45,494 bases of DNA from contig JBIOJB010000007.1 of the NCBI GenBank assembly GCA_044450465.1, positions 1 to 45,494 of the forward strand, in the 5' to 3' direction. The stretch is from JBIOJB01 sp044450465 (GTDB lineage Bacteria > Chloroflexota > Dormibacteria > Dormibacterales > Dormibacteraceae). A program made the position numbers and the translations under genes. Below, one piece after another: positions 30,961 to 39,012 of this stretch (its first letter is position 1; each line of letters opens with the position of its first letter). Below the pieces are notes generated by a model, which did not search any database, was not told the DNA's origin, and saw only the letters and a list, made by a program, of their open reading frames with translations.

Positions 30961-31059
30961 ATGGAAAAACAAGACCGGCCGGCCGACATGCAGTCCGAAC
31001 CCTCGCAACACGAATGCGAGTGCCCCGAACCCTGCAACTGCGACCACGAGAACGACTAG
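30961..31059 (+). CDS. Tiny acidic Cys-rich peptide (CxC...CxC)
   Basis: This 32-residue ORF begins at ATG 30961. The N-terminal half is hydrophilic; the C-terminal half carries His17, Cys19, Cys21, Cys25, Cys27 and His29 in an acidic context (HECECPEPCNCDHEND). The tight CxC-x3-CxC plus flanking His is suited to binding Zn, Cu or an Fe-S precursor, though this is inference. The promoter geometry implies a leaderless message, and the isocitrate-lyase-like gene begins 40 bases after the stop behind its own AGGAGA site. No known family recognised. Confidence 0.5.
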   Translation: MEKQDRPADMQSEPSQHECECPEPCNCDHEND

Positions 31060-31099
31060 AGGTGGCGTTGCACGGGCCGCTTGACGCTAGGAGAATCTG

Positions 31100-32227
31100 A
31101 TGGAGCTCGTTTCAACGCCTCTTTTGCCTGACGGCTACAAGGTCCCGGCCTCGCGGAACGAGGACCCGAGCAAGAGGCTGCGCCGCCTTCTCGCCACCAA
31201 GCCCTACGTGTTCGGACCCGGCGTGTACGACCCCATGGGCGCCGAGCTCGTGATGTACCACGGCTTCGACGCGGTCTACTTCAGCGGCTACTCGTTCGCC
31301 GTCGGACATCTTGGAACAACGGACATGGACCTGTATTCGTCCGTCGAGATCGCCGACGGTGCACGGCGGACGGTGAGCGCGCTGCGCAAGTTTCAGCTCA
31401 CGATGGCGATCGGCGACCCCGAGCACTCAGCGCCACCGGTTCACCTGGAGATCCCGCCCGTGGTCGTCGACATGGACGCCGGTTACGGAAACCTCTTCAA
31501 CGTCCAGCGCACGGTCGACCTGTTTGTCAGAGCCGGCGTTGCGGCGGCTCACCTCGAGGACCAGGTCATGCCCAAGCGTTGCGGCCACATCGCCGGAAAG
31601 GCCCTGATCTCGGCTTCGGAGTTCGTCGGCAAGCTGAAGATGATGCGCGCCGCCGCCGACGACCTGGGACATGAGGACTTCGTGATCATCGCGCGCACCG
31701 ACGGCGTATCCGCCACCGAGGCGCCCGAGTCGAAACGGGGGATCGAGCTGGCTGTGGAACGGGGCCTTCGCTACATGGACAGCGGCGTGCCGGACCTGCT
31801 CTGGTGCGAGTTCCCGACCGCCGAGCGCGGCCAGACCGAGAGGTTCTGCTCAGAGATCCGAAAGCGCTTTCCAAAGGCACGCTTCGCCTTCAACTACTCG
31901 TCCTCCTTCAAGTGGTTCAACGAGAAGAGCCCGATCACGTGGGCCGAGCTGGGCGAGCTTGGCGTGGGATTCATCTTCATCACCCTCGCGCTGCAGCACG
32001 CGGCCGGCCACGGGATGTCGGTCCTGCTAGACGGCCTCAAGGCGAACGGAGAGGAGGGCTACATGGCCCTGCAGCGAAAGGAATGGACGGAGGGCGCGGA
32101 CATCCCCACCCGTTCGCACCACCTGTTCTCCGGCGTGCCGTACCACCAGCATGTCGGCCATGAATACGGGGCGACGCGGCTGAGCGAGGAGATGGACGAG
32201 CACCTCGAGATGTCGAAGGTGGTCTGA
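31100..32227 (+). CDS. Isocitrate lyase / PEP mutase superfamily enzyme
   Basis: This 375-residue TIM-barrel lyase has the signature KRCGH with the catalytic cysteine at 161. It follows HLEDQVMP and the metal-binding Asp pair in VVVDMDAGYGN (Asp124, Asp126). Other family features are FGPGVYDPMGAELV, SGYSFAVGHLG and IIARTDGVSA. The length lies between 2-methylisocitrate lyase (about 295) and classical isocitrate lyase (430 or more). Cleavage of isocitrate, methylisocitrate or a related 2-hydroxy acid is therefore possible and the substrate is not settled. No malate synthase is nearby. AGGAGA precedes ATG 31100. The LysR gene just upstream is the likely regulator. Confidence 0.88.
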   Translation: MELVSTPLLPDGYKVPASRNEDPSKRLRRLLATKPYVFGPGVYDPMGAELVMYHGFDAVYFSGYSFAVGHLGTTDMDLYSSVEIADGARRTVSALRKFQLTMAIGDPEHSAPPVHLEIPPVVVDMDAGYGNLFNVQRTVDLFVRAGVAAAHLEDQVMPKRCGHIAGKALISASEFVGKLKMMRAAADDLGHEDFVIIARTDGVSATEAPESKRGIELAVERGLRYMDSGVPDLLWCEFPTAERGQTERFCSEIRKRFPKARFAFNYSSSFKWFNEKSPITWAELGELGVGFIFITLALQHAAGHGMSVLLDGLKANGEEGYMALQRKEWTEGADIPTRSHHLFSGVPYHQHVGHEYGATRLSEEMDEHLEMSKVV

Positions 32228-32286
32228 CCGGACGACCTCTCCGGGCTAGACTCAGAAAAAGGGTCTAGGGGTTACCGGGGGGTTCC

Positions 32287-33975
32287 GTGCTGCTGTTTCC
32301 GTTTCGCTATCTCTGGTGGCTCGTCGCAAGCGTTCGGCGAGCCATCGGCCGGCCGCCCGATTTCGTGATCTTCATTGTCGACGGCGACCTCCCGCCCCAG
32401 CCTGATCCGCGGCGCCCGCTCTGGCAGCGTTTCACCTCGCGACCCCGGCTCAGCCTCAAGGAGCTGAGCGACCGCCTCGACGAGGTCGGCCGGGACGCGC
32501 GCATCAGAGGGGTGGTGCTTCATCTGCGCCCGACACCACTGCCGATGGCGAGCCTGGAGGACCTGCGCGAGCGCGTTGCCATGCTCCGCGCAGCCGGAAA
32601 GCGCGTTGTGGCCTGGGCCACCTCGTACACGACCGGCAGCTACTTCCTGGCCTGCGCCTGCGCCGAGATCGTGGTCATGCCCACCGGGCAGATCGCGCCC
32701 CTCGGCTTTTCCACGACCGGGATGTTTCTCGCAGACGCCCTCGCCCGGTTTGGCATCTCGGCGGACTTCGTGCAGATATCGCCGTATAAGACGGCCGCCG
32801 ATTCGCTCACCCGATCGACCATGTCGGATGAGCACCGGGCTCAGCTGACATGGCTTCTCGAGTCTCATCACAAAGAGCTCGTCCGCGCAATCGGTGAGGG
32901 TCGCGGCTTCGACGGCGAGAGGGCCGAGCAGCTGATCGATGTTTCGCCCCTCGGCGACAAAGCGGCGCTGGACCGTCACGCCGTGGACGCGATCGTGAGT
33001 GAGGAGAGCCTGGGCGCACACCTCGCGAAGGGATCTCAGGACCCGGTGACTCTCGGGACCTGGGAAAACGCGCGAAGAAGGATGCGGACCCCGGCGCCGA
33101 AGCTGGGCCGCGGGAAGTACGTCGCCCTGGTCAGGATCGAGGGCACCATCGTCGACGGTCGGTCGGGGCGCCTCCCGGTCGCACCGCCGGTCGAGATCCC
33201 GATCGTGGGCGAGGATCGGGCCGGCGACCTGACGGTGGTCCAGGTGGCGCGGCAGGTCGCGGCCGACCCAAGAGCCGCGGCGGCGGTGCTGTACGTCAAC
33301 TCGCGCGGCGGCTCGGCGACCGCTTCCGAGGCGATGCGGCAGGCCCTTGCGGTGATCGCCTCACGCAAGCCTCTCGTGGTCGCGATGGGCCCGATCGCCG
33401 GCTCGGGCGGCTACCTGGTGGCGGCCCCGGCCGCCTGGATCGTGGCCCGGCCGAGCACGTTGACCGGGTCGATCGGGGTGCTCACGGGCAAGGCGGTGAC
33501 AGGACCCATGTGGTCGAAGCTGCTGGTCAACCGCGAGACCATCACGTTTGGCGAGCACGCGGCTCTCGAAAACGAGGAGCGACCCTACACGGAGGCGGAG
33601 CGGCTGATCGTCAAGCGAGAGGTTGATCGCATCTACGCGGCGTTCGTGGATGTCGTGGCCGCCGCACGGGGCTTGGCGGCGGAGGAGCTCGAGCCGATCG
33701 CGCAAGGAAAGGTGTGGACCGGCAGGCAGGCGTTCGAGCGAAGGCTGGTCGACGAGCTGGGAGGCCTGGACGCCGCCGCTGCAAAGGCACGAGACCTTGC
33801 GGGCCTGGCCCATGACGCGCCGCTGCGCGAAATGCGCACAGCCCGGCGAGCAGTCGCACCACCGACTTCGGAGTCGACCGCCGCCTGGCTGGGGCATCTG
33901 CTCCAGGGATGGTCGCTCTTGAGCCGGGGCCAGGCGATGACGCTCATGGACTACCTGCCGCCTAAGCTCCGCTAG
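32287..33975 (+). CDS. sppA: Signal peptide peptidase SppA, long (67K) type
   Basis: This 562-residue S49 protease has two tandem ClpP/crotonase-like domains, as in the long E. coli-type SppA. The general-base Lys168 (ISPYKTAADSLTR) lies in the N-terminal domain and the nucleophile Ser373 (IAGSGGYLVAA) in the C-terminal one. The strand VNSRGGSATASEAM and TLTGSIGVL are also typical. An N-terminal hydrophobic stretch (LLFPFRYLWWLVASV) anchors it to the membrane, where it degrades leftover signal peptides. It begins at GTG 32287 behind a G-rich site. It is convergent with the E1 gene, with 17 bases between stops. Confidence 0.93.
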   Translation: MLLFPFRYLWWLVASVRRAIGRPPDFVIFIVDGDLPPQPDPRRPLWQRFTSRPRLSLKELSDRLDEVGRDARIRGVVLHLRPTPLPMASLEDLRERVAMLRAAGKRVVAWATSYTTGSYFLACACAEIVVMPTGQIAPLGFSTTGMFLADALARFGISADFVQISPYKTAADSLTRSTMSDEHRAQLTWLLESHHKELVRAIGEGRGFDGERAEQLIDVSPLGDKAALDRHAVDAIVSEESLGAHLAKGSQDPVTLGTWENARRRMRTPAPKLGRGKYVALVRIEGTIVDGRSGRLPVAPPVEIPIVGEDRAGDLTVVQVARQVAADPRAAAAVLYVNSRGGSATASEAMRQALAVIASRKPLVVAMGPIAGSGGYLVAAPAAWIVARPSTLTGSIGVLTGKAVTGPMWSKLLVNRETITFGEHAALENEERPYTEAERLIVKREVDRIYAAFVDVVAAARGLAAEELEPIAQGKVWTGRQAFERRLVDELGGLDAAAAKARDLAGLAHDAPLREMRTARRAVAPPTSESTAAWLGHLLQGWSLLSRGQAMTLMDYLPPKLR

Positions 33976-33992
33976 GGCCCCGCCCCGGCGCG

Positions 33993-36419
33993 TCAGGAAT
34001 CCAGGCTCGGGAACCTCCAGGGCTGCCGCTCCCGGACCAGCTCGTACACAGACTCGACCACGCTCTCGCGGTTCGGCTTGGAGAAGTAGTCGCCGTCCGG
34101 ACCGTAGGCGGGCCGGTTCGCCGAGCCCGTCAGCGTGCGGGGAGCGGCGTCGAGGTGCCACCAACCCTGCTGCGCCTCGAGGACCTGCTGGAGCATGAAC
34201 GCCGACGCTCCGCCCGGCACGTCCTCGTCCAGGCACACCAGCGCGTGCGTCTTCTCGAGCGACCGCGCGATGGCATGGCTGACGTCAAATGGAATCAGGG
34301 TCTGTGCGTCGATCACCTCACACGACACGCCGAGCCCTTCGAGAGTCGCAGCGGCGTCCAGTGCGATGGCGCAGCACGCGCCGTAGGTGATGATCGTCAC
34401 GTCGGTGCCCTCGCGCAGCACCTCGGGCACCCCAAGCGGCACGGTGAACTCTCCTATGTTGTCGGGTACCCGCTCCTTCAATCTGTACCCGTTCAGCACC
34501 TCGATCACCATGCCCGGGTTGTCACCGCGGAACAGCGTGTTGTAGAAGCCCGCCGCCTGGGTCATGTTTCTTGGGACTGCGATGTAAACGCCCTTCAAGG
34601 CGTTGAGCAGGACTCCCATCGGCGAGCCGGAATGCCAGATGCCCACCAGCCGGTGTCCTTTGGTGCGAATCACGACCGGCGCCTTCTGGCCTCCCACGGT
34701 CCTCCAGTGAAGTGAGGCAAGGTCGTCCGACGCGGTCTCGAGGGCGTAGAGGAAGTAGTCGAGGTACTGGATGTCGCAGATCGGGCGCAGGCCACGCATC
34801 GCGGCGCCAATCGCCTGCCCCAGGATTGTCGCCTCGCGAATCCCGGTGTCGGTCAGCCGGCGCTCGCCGTACTTCGCCTGCAGGCCCTCGAAGACGAGGT
34901 TCACGTCACCGAGCTTCCCTACGTCCTCCCCCATGACGAAGATCCGGGGGTCGCGCGCGAAGTTGGCGTCGAAGTTCCGCAGCAGCACCAGGCGGCCATC
35001 CACCATCTGCGAGCCGGTCGAATAGACCGCCGTGATGGCCGGAACCTTCATCGGCGACTCGTCGGAAGCGCTGTACAGATTCGAGTTGTACCGCTCGGCA
35101 TTCTCGCGGCGGTACTCCGTGACGAAAGTCATCAGCTCCGCGCGCACGGGCGATTCGATGCCGCGCAGCTGGTGAAGCGCCTGAGCCGCGCTCGAAATCA
35201 CCATCGACCGCGTCACCTTGCCGGCCTGCTCGAGCGACCGGGTGATCTCGGCGATCTCGGGCATGTCGACCCGCTTCAGGATCGCGACGGCCCGATCTCT
35301 CTCCGCCGCGATGGGTGCCTGGAAAGCTTCCCACGCCAGATCGCGCGCGGCTTCAACGGCCTCTTTGTCGGCGGCCTCCCACCCTTCGATGAGGGACTCG
35401 CTCGCAATTCCAGATTCGATGATCCAGTCCCGCATCCGGGCCACACAGTCGTACTCGCGCTCGAAGCTCAGCCGCTCGGGCGTCTTGTAGCGCTCGTGGC
35501 TTCCACTGGTCGAATGACCCTGCGGCTGGGTCATCTCGATGATGTGGAAGATCGCAGGCCGGTGCTCGCGGCGCACTTTCTCTACGCCCTTCGCGTAGGT
35601 CTCGACCAGGCTCGGATAGTCCCATCCACGCACCACATGGATGTCGATGCCCGGCCGGTCGTCGGGCATGAACCCGCGCAGGGCATCCGAGATGGACGCC
35701 TTGGTCGTAGCTGCTGTGATCGGCACCGAGATGCCGTAGCCGTCGTCCCACACCGACATCGCCATCGGCACCTGCAGAACCCCGGCTGCGTTGATCGTCT
35801 CCCAGAAGAGGCCCTCGCTCGTGGCCGCATCGCCGATCGTCCCAAACGCCACCTCGCCCCCCGCGGCCGAAAAGCCGTCCTGTACGTCTTTCAGCTGCGG
35901 ATTGTCGCGATAGAGCTTGGATGCGTAGGCGAGGCCGAGCAGGCGCGGCATCCAGCCCGCGATGTTAGAGACGTCAGCGCTTGAGTTCAGAGTGTCGATC
36001 GATCGTGCAAAGCGCCCGTGTTCGTCAAGAAACCGAGTCGCGAAGTGGTTCCCCATCTGCCGGCCGCCCGAGGCCGGCTCAGCCTCGACCGACGCGTTTC
36101 CGTAGAGCTGGGCGAAGAACTGGCGCACGTTGGACATGCGCGTCGCCCACATGAAGGTCTGGTCTCGGTAGTAGCCCGCCCGCCAATCGCCGGGCTGGAA
36201 GGTCTTGGCCAGCGCCAGCTGGGCGACCTCTTTGCCATCGCCGAAGATGCCGAAGGTCGCATTCCCGCGCAGAACCTCGGCCCGCCCGATGATGCTGGCG
36301 CGGCGGCTGCTGAACGCAAGCCGGTAGTCGGCCACGATGGTCTCGGCCGAGAGCGAGACCTTAGAGCTGCGCAGCGCCTTCGCTGACAAAACCCGCGTTA
36401 CGCCTTGCTTCGGCGTCAT
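33993..36419 (-). CDS. 2-oxoacid dehydrogenase E1, fused alpha-beta (branched-chain type)
   Basis: This 808-residue thiamine-diphosphate enzyme has the E1 alpha and beta chains joined. The alpha half (about 25-400) has YYRDQTFMWA, the TPP/Mg motif GTIGDAATSEGLFWETIN (a variant of GDG) and the GSHERYKTPERL loop. The beta half (about 465-800) has RIFVMGEDVGKLGDVN, RLTDTGIREATILGQAIGAA and IDAQTLIPFDVSHAI. It would decarboxylate a branched-chain 2-oxoacid (or pyruvate) and acylate a lipoyl E2. No E2 or E3 gene lies within the window. Fusion of the chains is seen in several phyla. The start is GTG or ATG near 36419. Confidence 0.9.
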   Translation of the reverse strand: MTPKQGVTRVLSAKALRSSKVSLSAETIVADYRLAFSSRRASIIGRAEVLRGNATFGIFGDGKEVAQLALAKTFQPGDWRAGYYRDQTFMWATRMSNVRQFFAQLYGNASVEAEPASGGRQMGNHFATRFLDEHGRFARSIDTLNSSADVSNIAGWMPRLLGLAYASKLYRDNPQLKDVQDGFSAAGGEVAFGTIGDAATSEGLFWETINAAGVLQVPMAMSVWDDGYGISVPITAATTKASISDALRGFMPDDRPGIDIHVVRGWDYPSLVETYAKGVEKVRREHRPAIFHIIEMTQPQGHSTSGSHERYKTPERLSFEREYDCVARMRDWIIESGIASESLIEGWEAADKEAVEAARDLAWEAFQAPIAAERDRAVAILKRVDMPEIAEITRSLEQAGKVTRSMVISSAAQALHQLRGIESPVRAELMTFVTEYRRENAERYNSNLYSASDESPMKVPAITAVYSTGSQMVDGRLVLLRNFDANFARDPRIFVMGEDVGKLGDVNLVFEGLQAKYGERRLTDTGIREATILGQAIGAAMRGLRPICDIQYLDYFLYALETASDDLASLHWRTVGGQKAPVVIRTKGHRLVGIWHSGSPMGVLLNALKGVYIAVPRNMTQAAGFYNTLFRGDNPGMVIEVLNGYRLKERVPDNIGEFTVPLGVPEVLREGTDVTIITYGACCAIALDAAATLEGLGVSCEVIDAQTLIPFDVSHAIARSLEKTHALVCLDEDVPGGASAFMLQQVLEAQQGWWHLDAAPRTLTGSANRPAYGPDGDYFSKPNRESVVESVYELVRERQPWRFPSLDS

Positions 36420-36490
36420 GTGTTTCCGGCGACACGGCGGAAGTACAGTAGCACGGGCGAAGGCGGGCTTCGCCCCCTACCCATGGGCCC

Positions 36491-37888
36491 TCAGGCGGAC
36501 CCCACCTGCTCCCCTTCATCTTCCGTCTCCGCGCTGATCAGCGCCCGCGGCCGGCTCGCGGCCACCGCCCTCTTCATGTGGGAGTAAGCCCGCTGGAGCT
36601 CGCCTCGCCGTTCGAGGATTTCGGCGTAGGCGCCATGGCACTGCTGCAGCCTGTCGCGCATGCCTAGCTGCTCCAGTGCTCTGATCGCCTTCTCGAATTC
36701 CGTATCGGCCGTCGCGGCGTCCCCGAGCTTGTCGGCGACCCGGCCCAGCGCCACGTGCGCCTCCGCCAGGCCTGGTCGATCCTCAAGCCGCGTCGCGAGA
36801 TCCTGCGCCTGGCGTGCGAACTTCTGCGCCTGAGCGGCGTTGCCGCGCTGGAGCGCCAGATCGCTGAGGCTCAGCAGAACGTCGCTCGAGCCGAGCTCTA
36901 CCGTGGGCGTCTGGGCAAGCTCCTGAGCCTGCTCAATGTGGCCCTGGCCCGCATTCGTGTCCCCCCGCGTCTTCAAGATGAGCCCGAGCACGGTCTCGGA
37001 TCGCGCCAGATCAAGACGCGCCGAGAGCACCTCCATCAGCGCCGCCGACCGCGATGCATACCGCGCAGCAGCTTCCGACTGCCCTGCCTTGCGGCACGTC
37101 TCGCTCAGCTCTCTGTAGAGGGTGGCGATACGTCGCAGGTCGAACAGCGAGCCCGCCCTGTCGATGGCGTCGCGGTAGCACTGCTCAGCCCCCTCCCAAT
37201 CCTGGCGGCCAACCAGTGCGGCGCCGAGAATACCGAGCAGCCGTGCCTCGATGAGCACCGGTATGGGCGTCAGGCTCCGGCACACATCGAGCGCCTCTTT
37301 TGCCAACGCAGCTGCTTCGGCGCTGTGCGTCGCCGAGGCAAGCTCCGCCTGGGCGCCGATGCATTCGGCCAGCATCAGGCGGTCGTTGACGGCCTCGAAA
37401 TGCGCGCGCGCTTCGGCCAGAAGAGACGCGGCTTCGCCGGGCTGCGTCAGCTGCGCATGCGCGACGCCCATGAGGTAGCGGATCCGGCCCAATCGAAATG
37501 CGGAGGAGCCGAGATCCAGGAGGCGGCGGCCCAATGCGAGGGCGTCGTGGCTCCTCGCCTCTGCAACCATCGCCTCCAGCTCGACGACCGACAGTTGGTT
37601 CTCATCTGCCACTCCGTCCGGGTCGGCCAGGAAGAAGTCGAGCGGCTTGCCGGTCCGGTGGGCGATGTGCTCGAGGGTCGGCAGGGACGGTCGCGTCTTG
37701 CCTGTTTCGATCAAATAGATGGCGGGAGCCGTCACGCGGCCCTTGCCTACCTGTGCAAGGCTGAGACCGGCTTCATGCCTGGCTTGCTTGACCGCCCCCG
37801 GCCTCACGGTCACACCGGGCAGGCGGCGCCTTACCGGAGGCGTCTCGGCCTGGGCCACCCGTGGGCCGCTCCGCTTGCTTCTTGCCAA
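36491..37888 (-). CDS. XRE-type helix-turn-helix regulator with TPR repeats
   Basis: This 465-residue protein has an N-terminal XRE HTH (about 30-90: GAVKQARHEAGLSLAQVGKG, IYLIETGKTRPSLPTLEHIA, TGKPLDFFL). About eight TPR-like helical pairs follow (for example RRLLDLGSSAFRLGRIRYLM, AEQCYRDAIDRAG, QAQELAQTP, DTEFEKAIRALEQLG). HTH-TPR proteins in other bacteria sense peptides or interact with partner proteins. The predicted start is TTG 37888 with AAGGAT too close to it, so an internal GTG near residue 26 is possible. The upstream region is AT-rich with several inverted repeats, a plausible autoregulatory site. Confidence 0.85.
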   Translation of the reverse strand: MARSKRSGPRVAQAETPPVRRRLPGVTVRPGAVKQARHEAGLSLAQVGKGRVTAPAIYLIETGKTRPSLPTLEHIAHRTGKPLDFFLADPDGVADENQLSVVELEAMVAEARSHDALALGRRLLDLGSSAFRLGRIRYLMGVAHAQLTQPGEAASLLAEARAHFEAVNDRLMLAECIGAQAELASATHSAEAAALAKEALDVCRSLTPIPVLIEARLLGILGAALVGRQDWEGAEQCYRDAIDRAGSLFDLRRIATLYRELSETCRKAGQSEAAARYASRSAALMEVLSARLDLARSETVLGLILKTRGDTNAGQGHIEQAQELAQTPTVELGSSDVLLSLSDLALQRGNAAQAQKFARQAQDLATRLEDRPGLAEAHVALGRVADKLGDAATADTEFEKAIRALEQLGMRDRLQQCHGAYAEILERRGELQRAYSHMKRAVAASRPRALISAETEDEGEQVGSA

Positions 37889-38133
37889 ATCCTTAATTTC
37901 CCATACGAGAAAAATTCACGTAGAGGTAATTGTCGGACTAATGGGGGTGCGACGTAAAGGGCCGATGGCCCCCTTTTAAAAGGACAACGAGAAGTGGCCG
38001 CGAAAAATGTCTCGTTAATTCAGTCGAGACTCGTAAAGCTCGACTTAATGCTCTTGTTAAGCTAGATTTGGGTGGCAGGTCGCGGTCACTAGTGCTTCCC
38101 CCCGCGGCCTGCGCTCGCTTTTAGAGCCGAAAT
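37889..38133. promoter_or_regulatory. AT-rich inter-operon region with successive inverted repeats
   Basis: There is no ORF. Dyads seen are 37959-37971 (GGGCC/GGCCC, followed by CCTTTTAAAAGG), 38009-38030 (GTCTCG/CGAGAC), 38023-38044 (GTCGAG/CTCGAC, overlapping the previous one), 38044-38061 (CTTAA/TTAAG), and a strong 11-bp stem with one G-U at 38075-38112. The first can act as a bidirectional terminator. The last lies just after pheA and may end the ilv operon. The others may be operators for the XRE-TPR regulator. Confidence 0.45.
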
Positions 38134-39012
38134 TCAGCCCGCGGCGTAGGTTCCGAACAGGCGGACCTCTGCGCTGACGTCCTCGAGGTCGTGGAGTGCC
38201 GCCTCCGCGGCCGATGAGTCGCCATCGACTGCGAAGTCCAGGTAGAACCTGTACTCGAACGGACGCCCCTTCATCGGCCTGCTGTCGAGGCGCGTCAGGT
38301 TCATCTGCCGGCGGCCGAAGCAGTCGAGCGCTTGCGCCAGGCTTCCCGGCCGGTGCGCCGTAACGAAGGCCAGAGAGCATTTGCCGCCGCCCTGCGATTC
38401 CGCGGGCCGGGCCGGCTGCCCGCGCTCGACCACAACGAAACGGGTCCGGTTCTCCGAGTCGTCCTGTATGCCCTCCGCCAGCACGTACAGCCCGTAGCGC
38501 TGCGCGGCCGACTTGCTTGCGATGGCGGCCGTCCCCGGCTCCCGCCTTTCCGCCACCGCGCGCGCGGCCCCGGCCGTGTCGTGGAACGCCACCGAGCGAA
38601 TCTGGCGTGAGTGCAGGTAGGCGTCGCACTGCGCGAGCGCCTGAGGATGCGAGAGCGCGCGCTCTACGGGGCCAGGCCACCCGAGCAGGCAGTGGCGGAC
38701 AGGTTGCACGTGCTCGCGGACGATGCGCAGCGCAGGCAGGTCCCAGAGCAGGTCCGACACCTCCTGGACGACTCCGGCCGTGCTGTTCTCGACCGGCAGC
38801 ACCGCAGCGTCGACCGCCCCGACCACGAGGGCGTCGAACGTCAGCCTGAAGGTCGCAAACCCGACCGGCTCGGCTTCAGGGAAGAGAGCCGCGACCGCCT
38901 CATCCGAATAGGCGCCAGGCTCTCCCTGATACGCGACTTTGAGCCCCACGAAATCCGAGCCTTCGGCTTGATTTCGCGGGGACCCCTTTTTCTTCGCTCC
39001 CTCAGTCGTCAC
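38134..39012 (-). CDS. pheA: Prephenate dehydratase
   Basis: This 292-residue protein converts prephenate to phenylpyruvate in phenylalanine synthesis. The PDT catalytic part (about 25-205) shows VAYQGEPGAYSDEA, VLPVENSTAGVVQEVSDLL, FHDTAGAARAVAE, AAIASKSAAQRYGL and the signature ENRTRFVVV. An ACT domain follows (FVTAHRPGSLAQALDCFG, with LDSRPMKGRPFEYRFYLDF matching the phenylalanine-binding ESRP motif). It is monofunctional, with no chorismate mutase part. Its start overlaps leuA by 4 bases, so an aromatic gene is translationally coupled to branched-chain genes. Confidence 0.95.
   Translation of the reverse strand: MTTEGAKKKGSPRNQAEGSDFVGLKVAYQGEPGAYSDEAVAALFPEAEPVGFATFRLTFDALVVGAVDAAVLPVENSTAGVVQEVSDLLWDLPALRIVREHVQPVRHCLLGWPGPVERALSHPQALAQCDAYLHSRQIRSVAFHDTAGAARAVAERREPGTAAIASKSAAQRYGLYVLAEGIQDDSENRTRFVVVERGQPARPAESQGGGKCSLAFVTAHRPGSLAQALDCFGRRQMNLTRLDSRPMKGRPFEYRFYLDFAVDGDSSAAEAALHDLEDVSAEVRLFGTYAAG

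Noticed and set aside
36755..37957. 400-codon plus-strand ORF opposite the XRE-TPR gene
   Set aside because: Arg-rich antisense shadow; the minus strand encodes clear HTH and TPR repeats.
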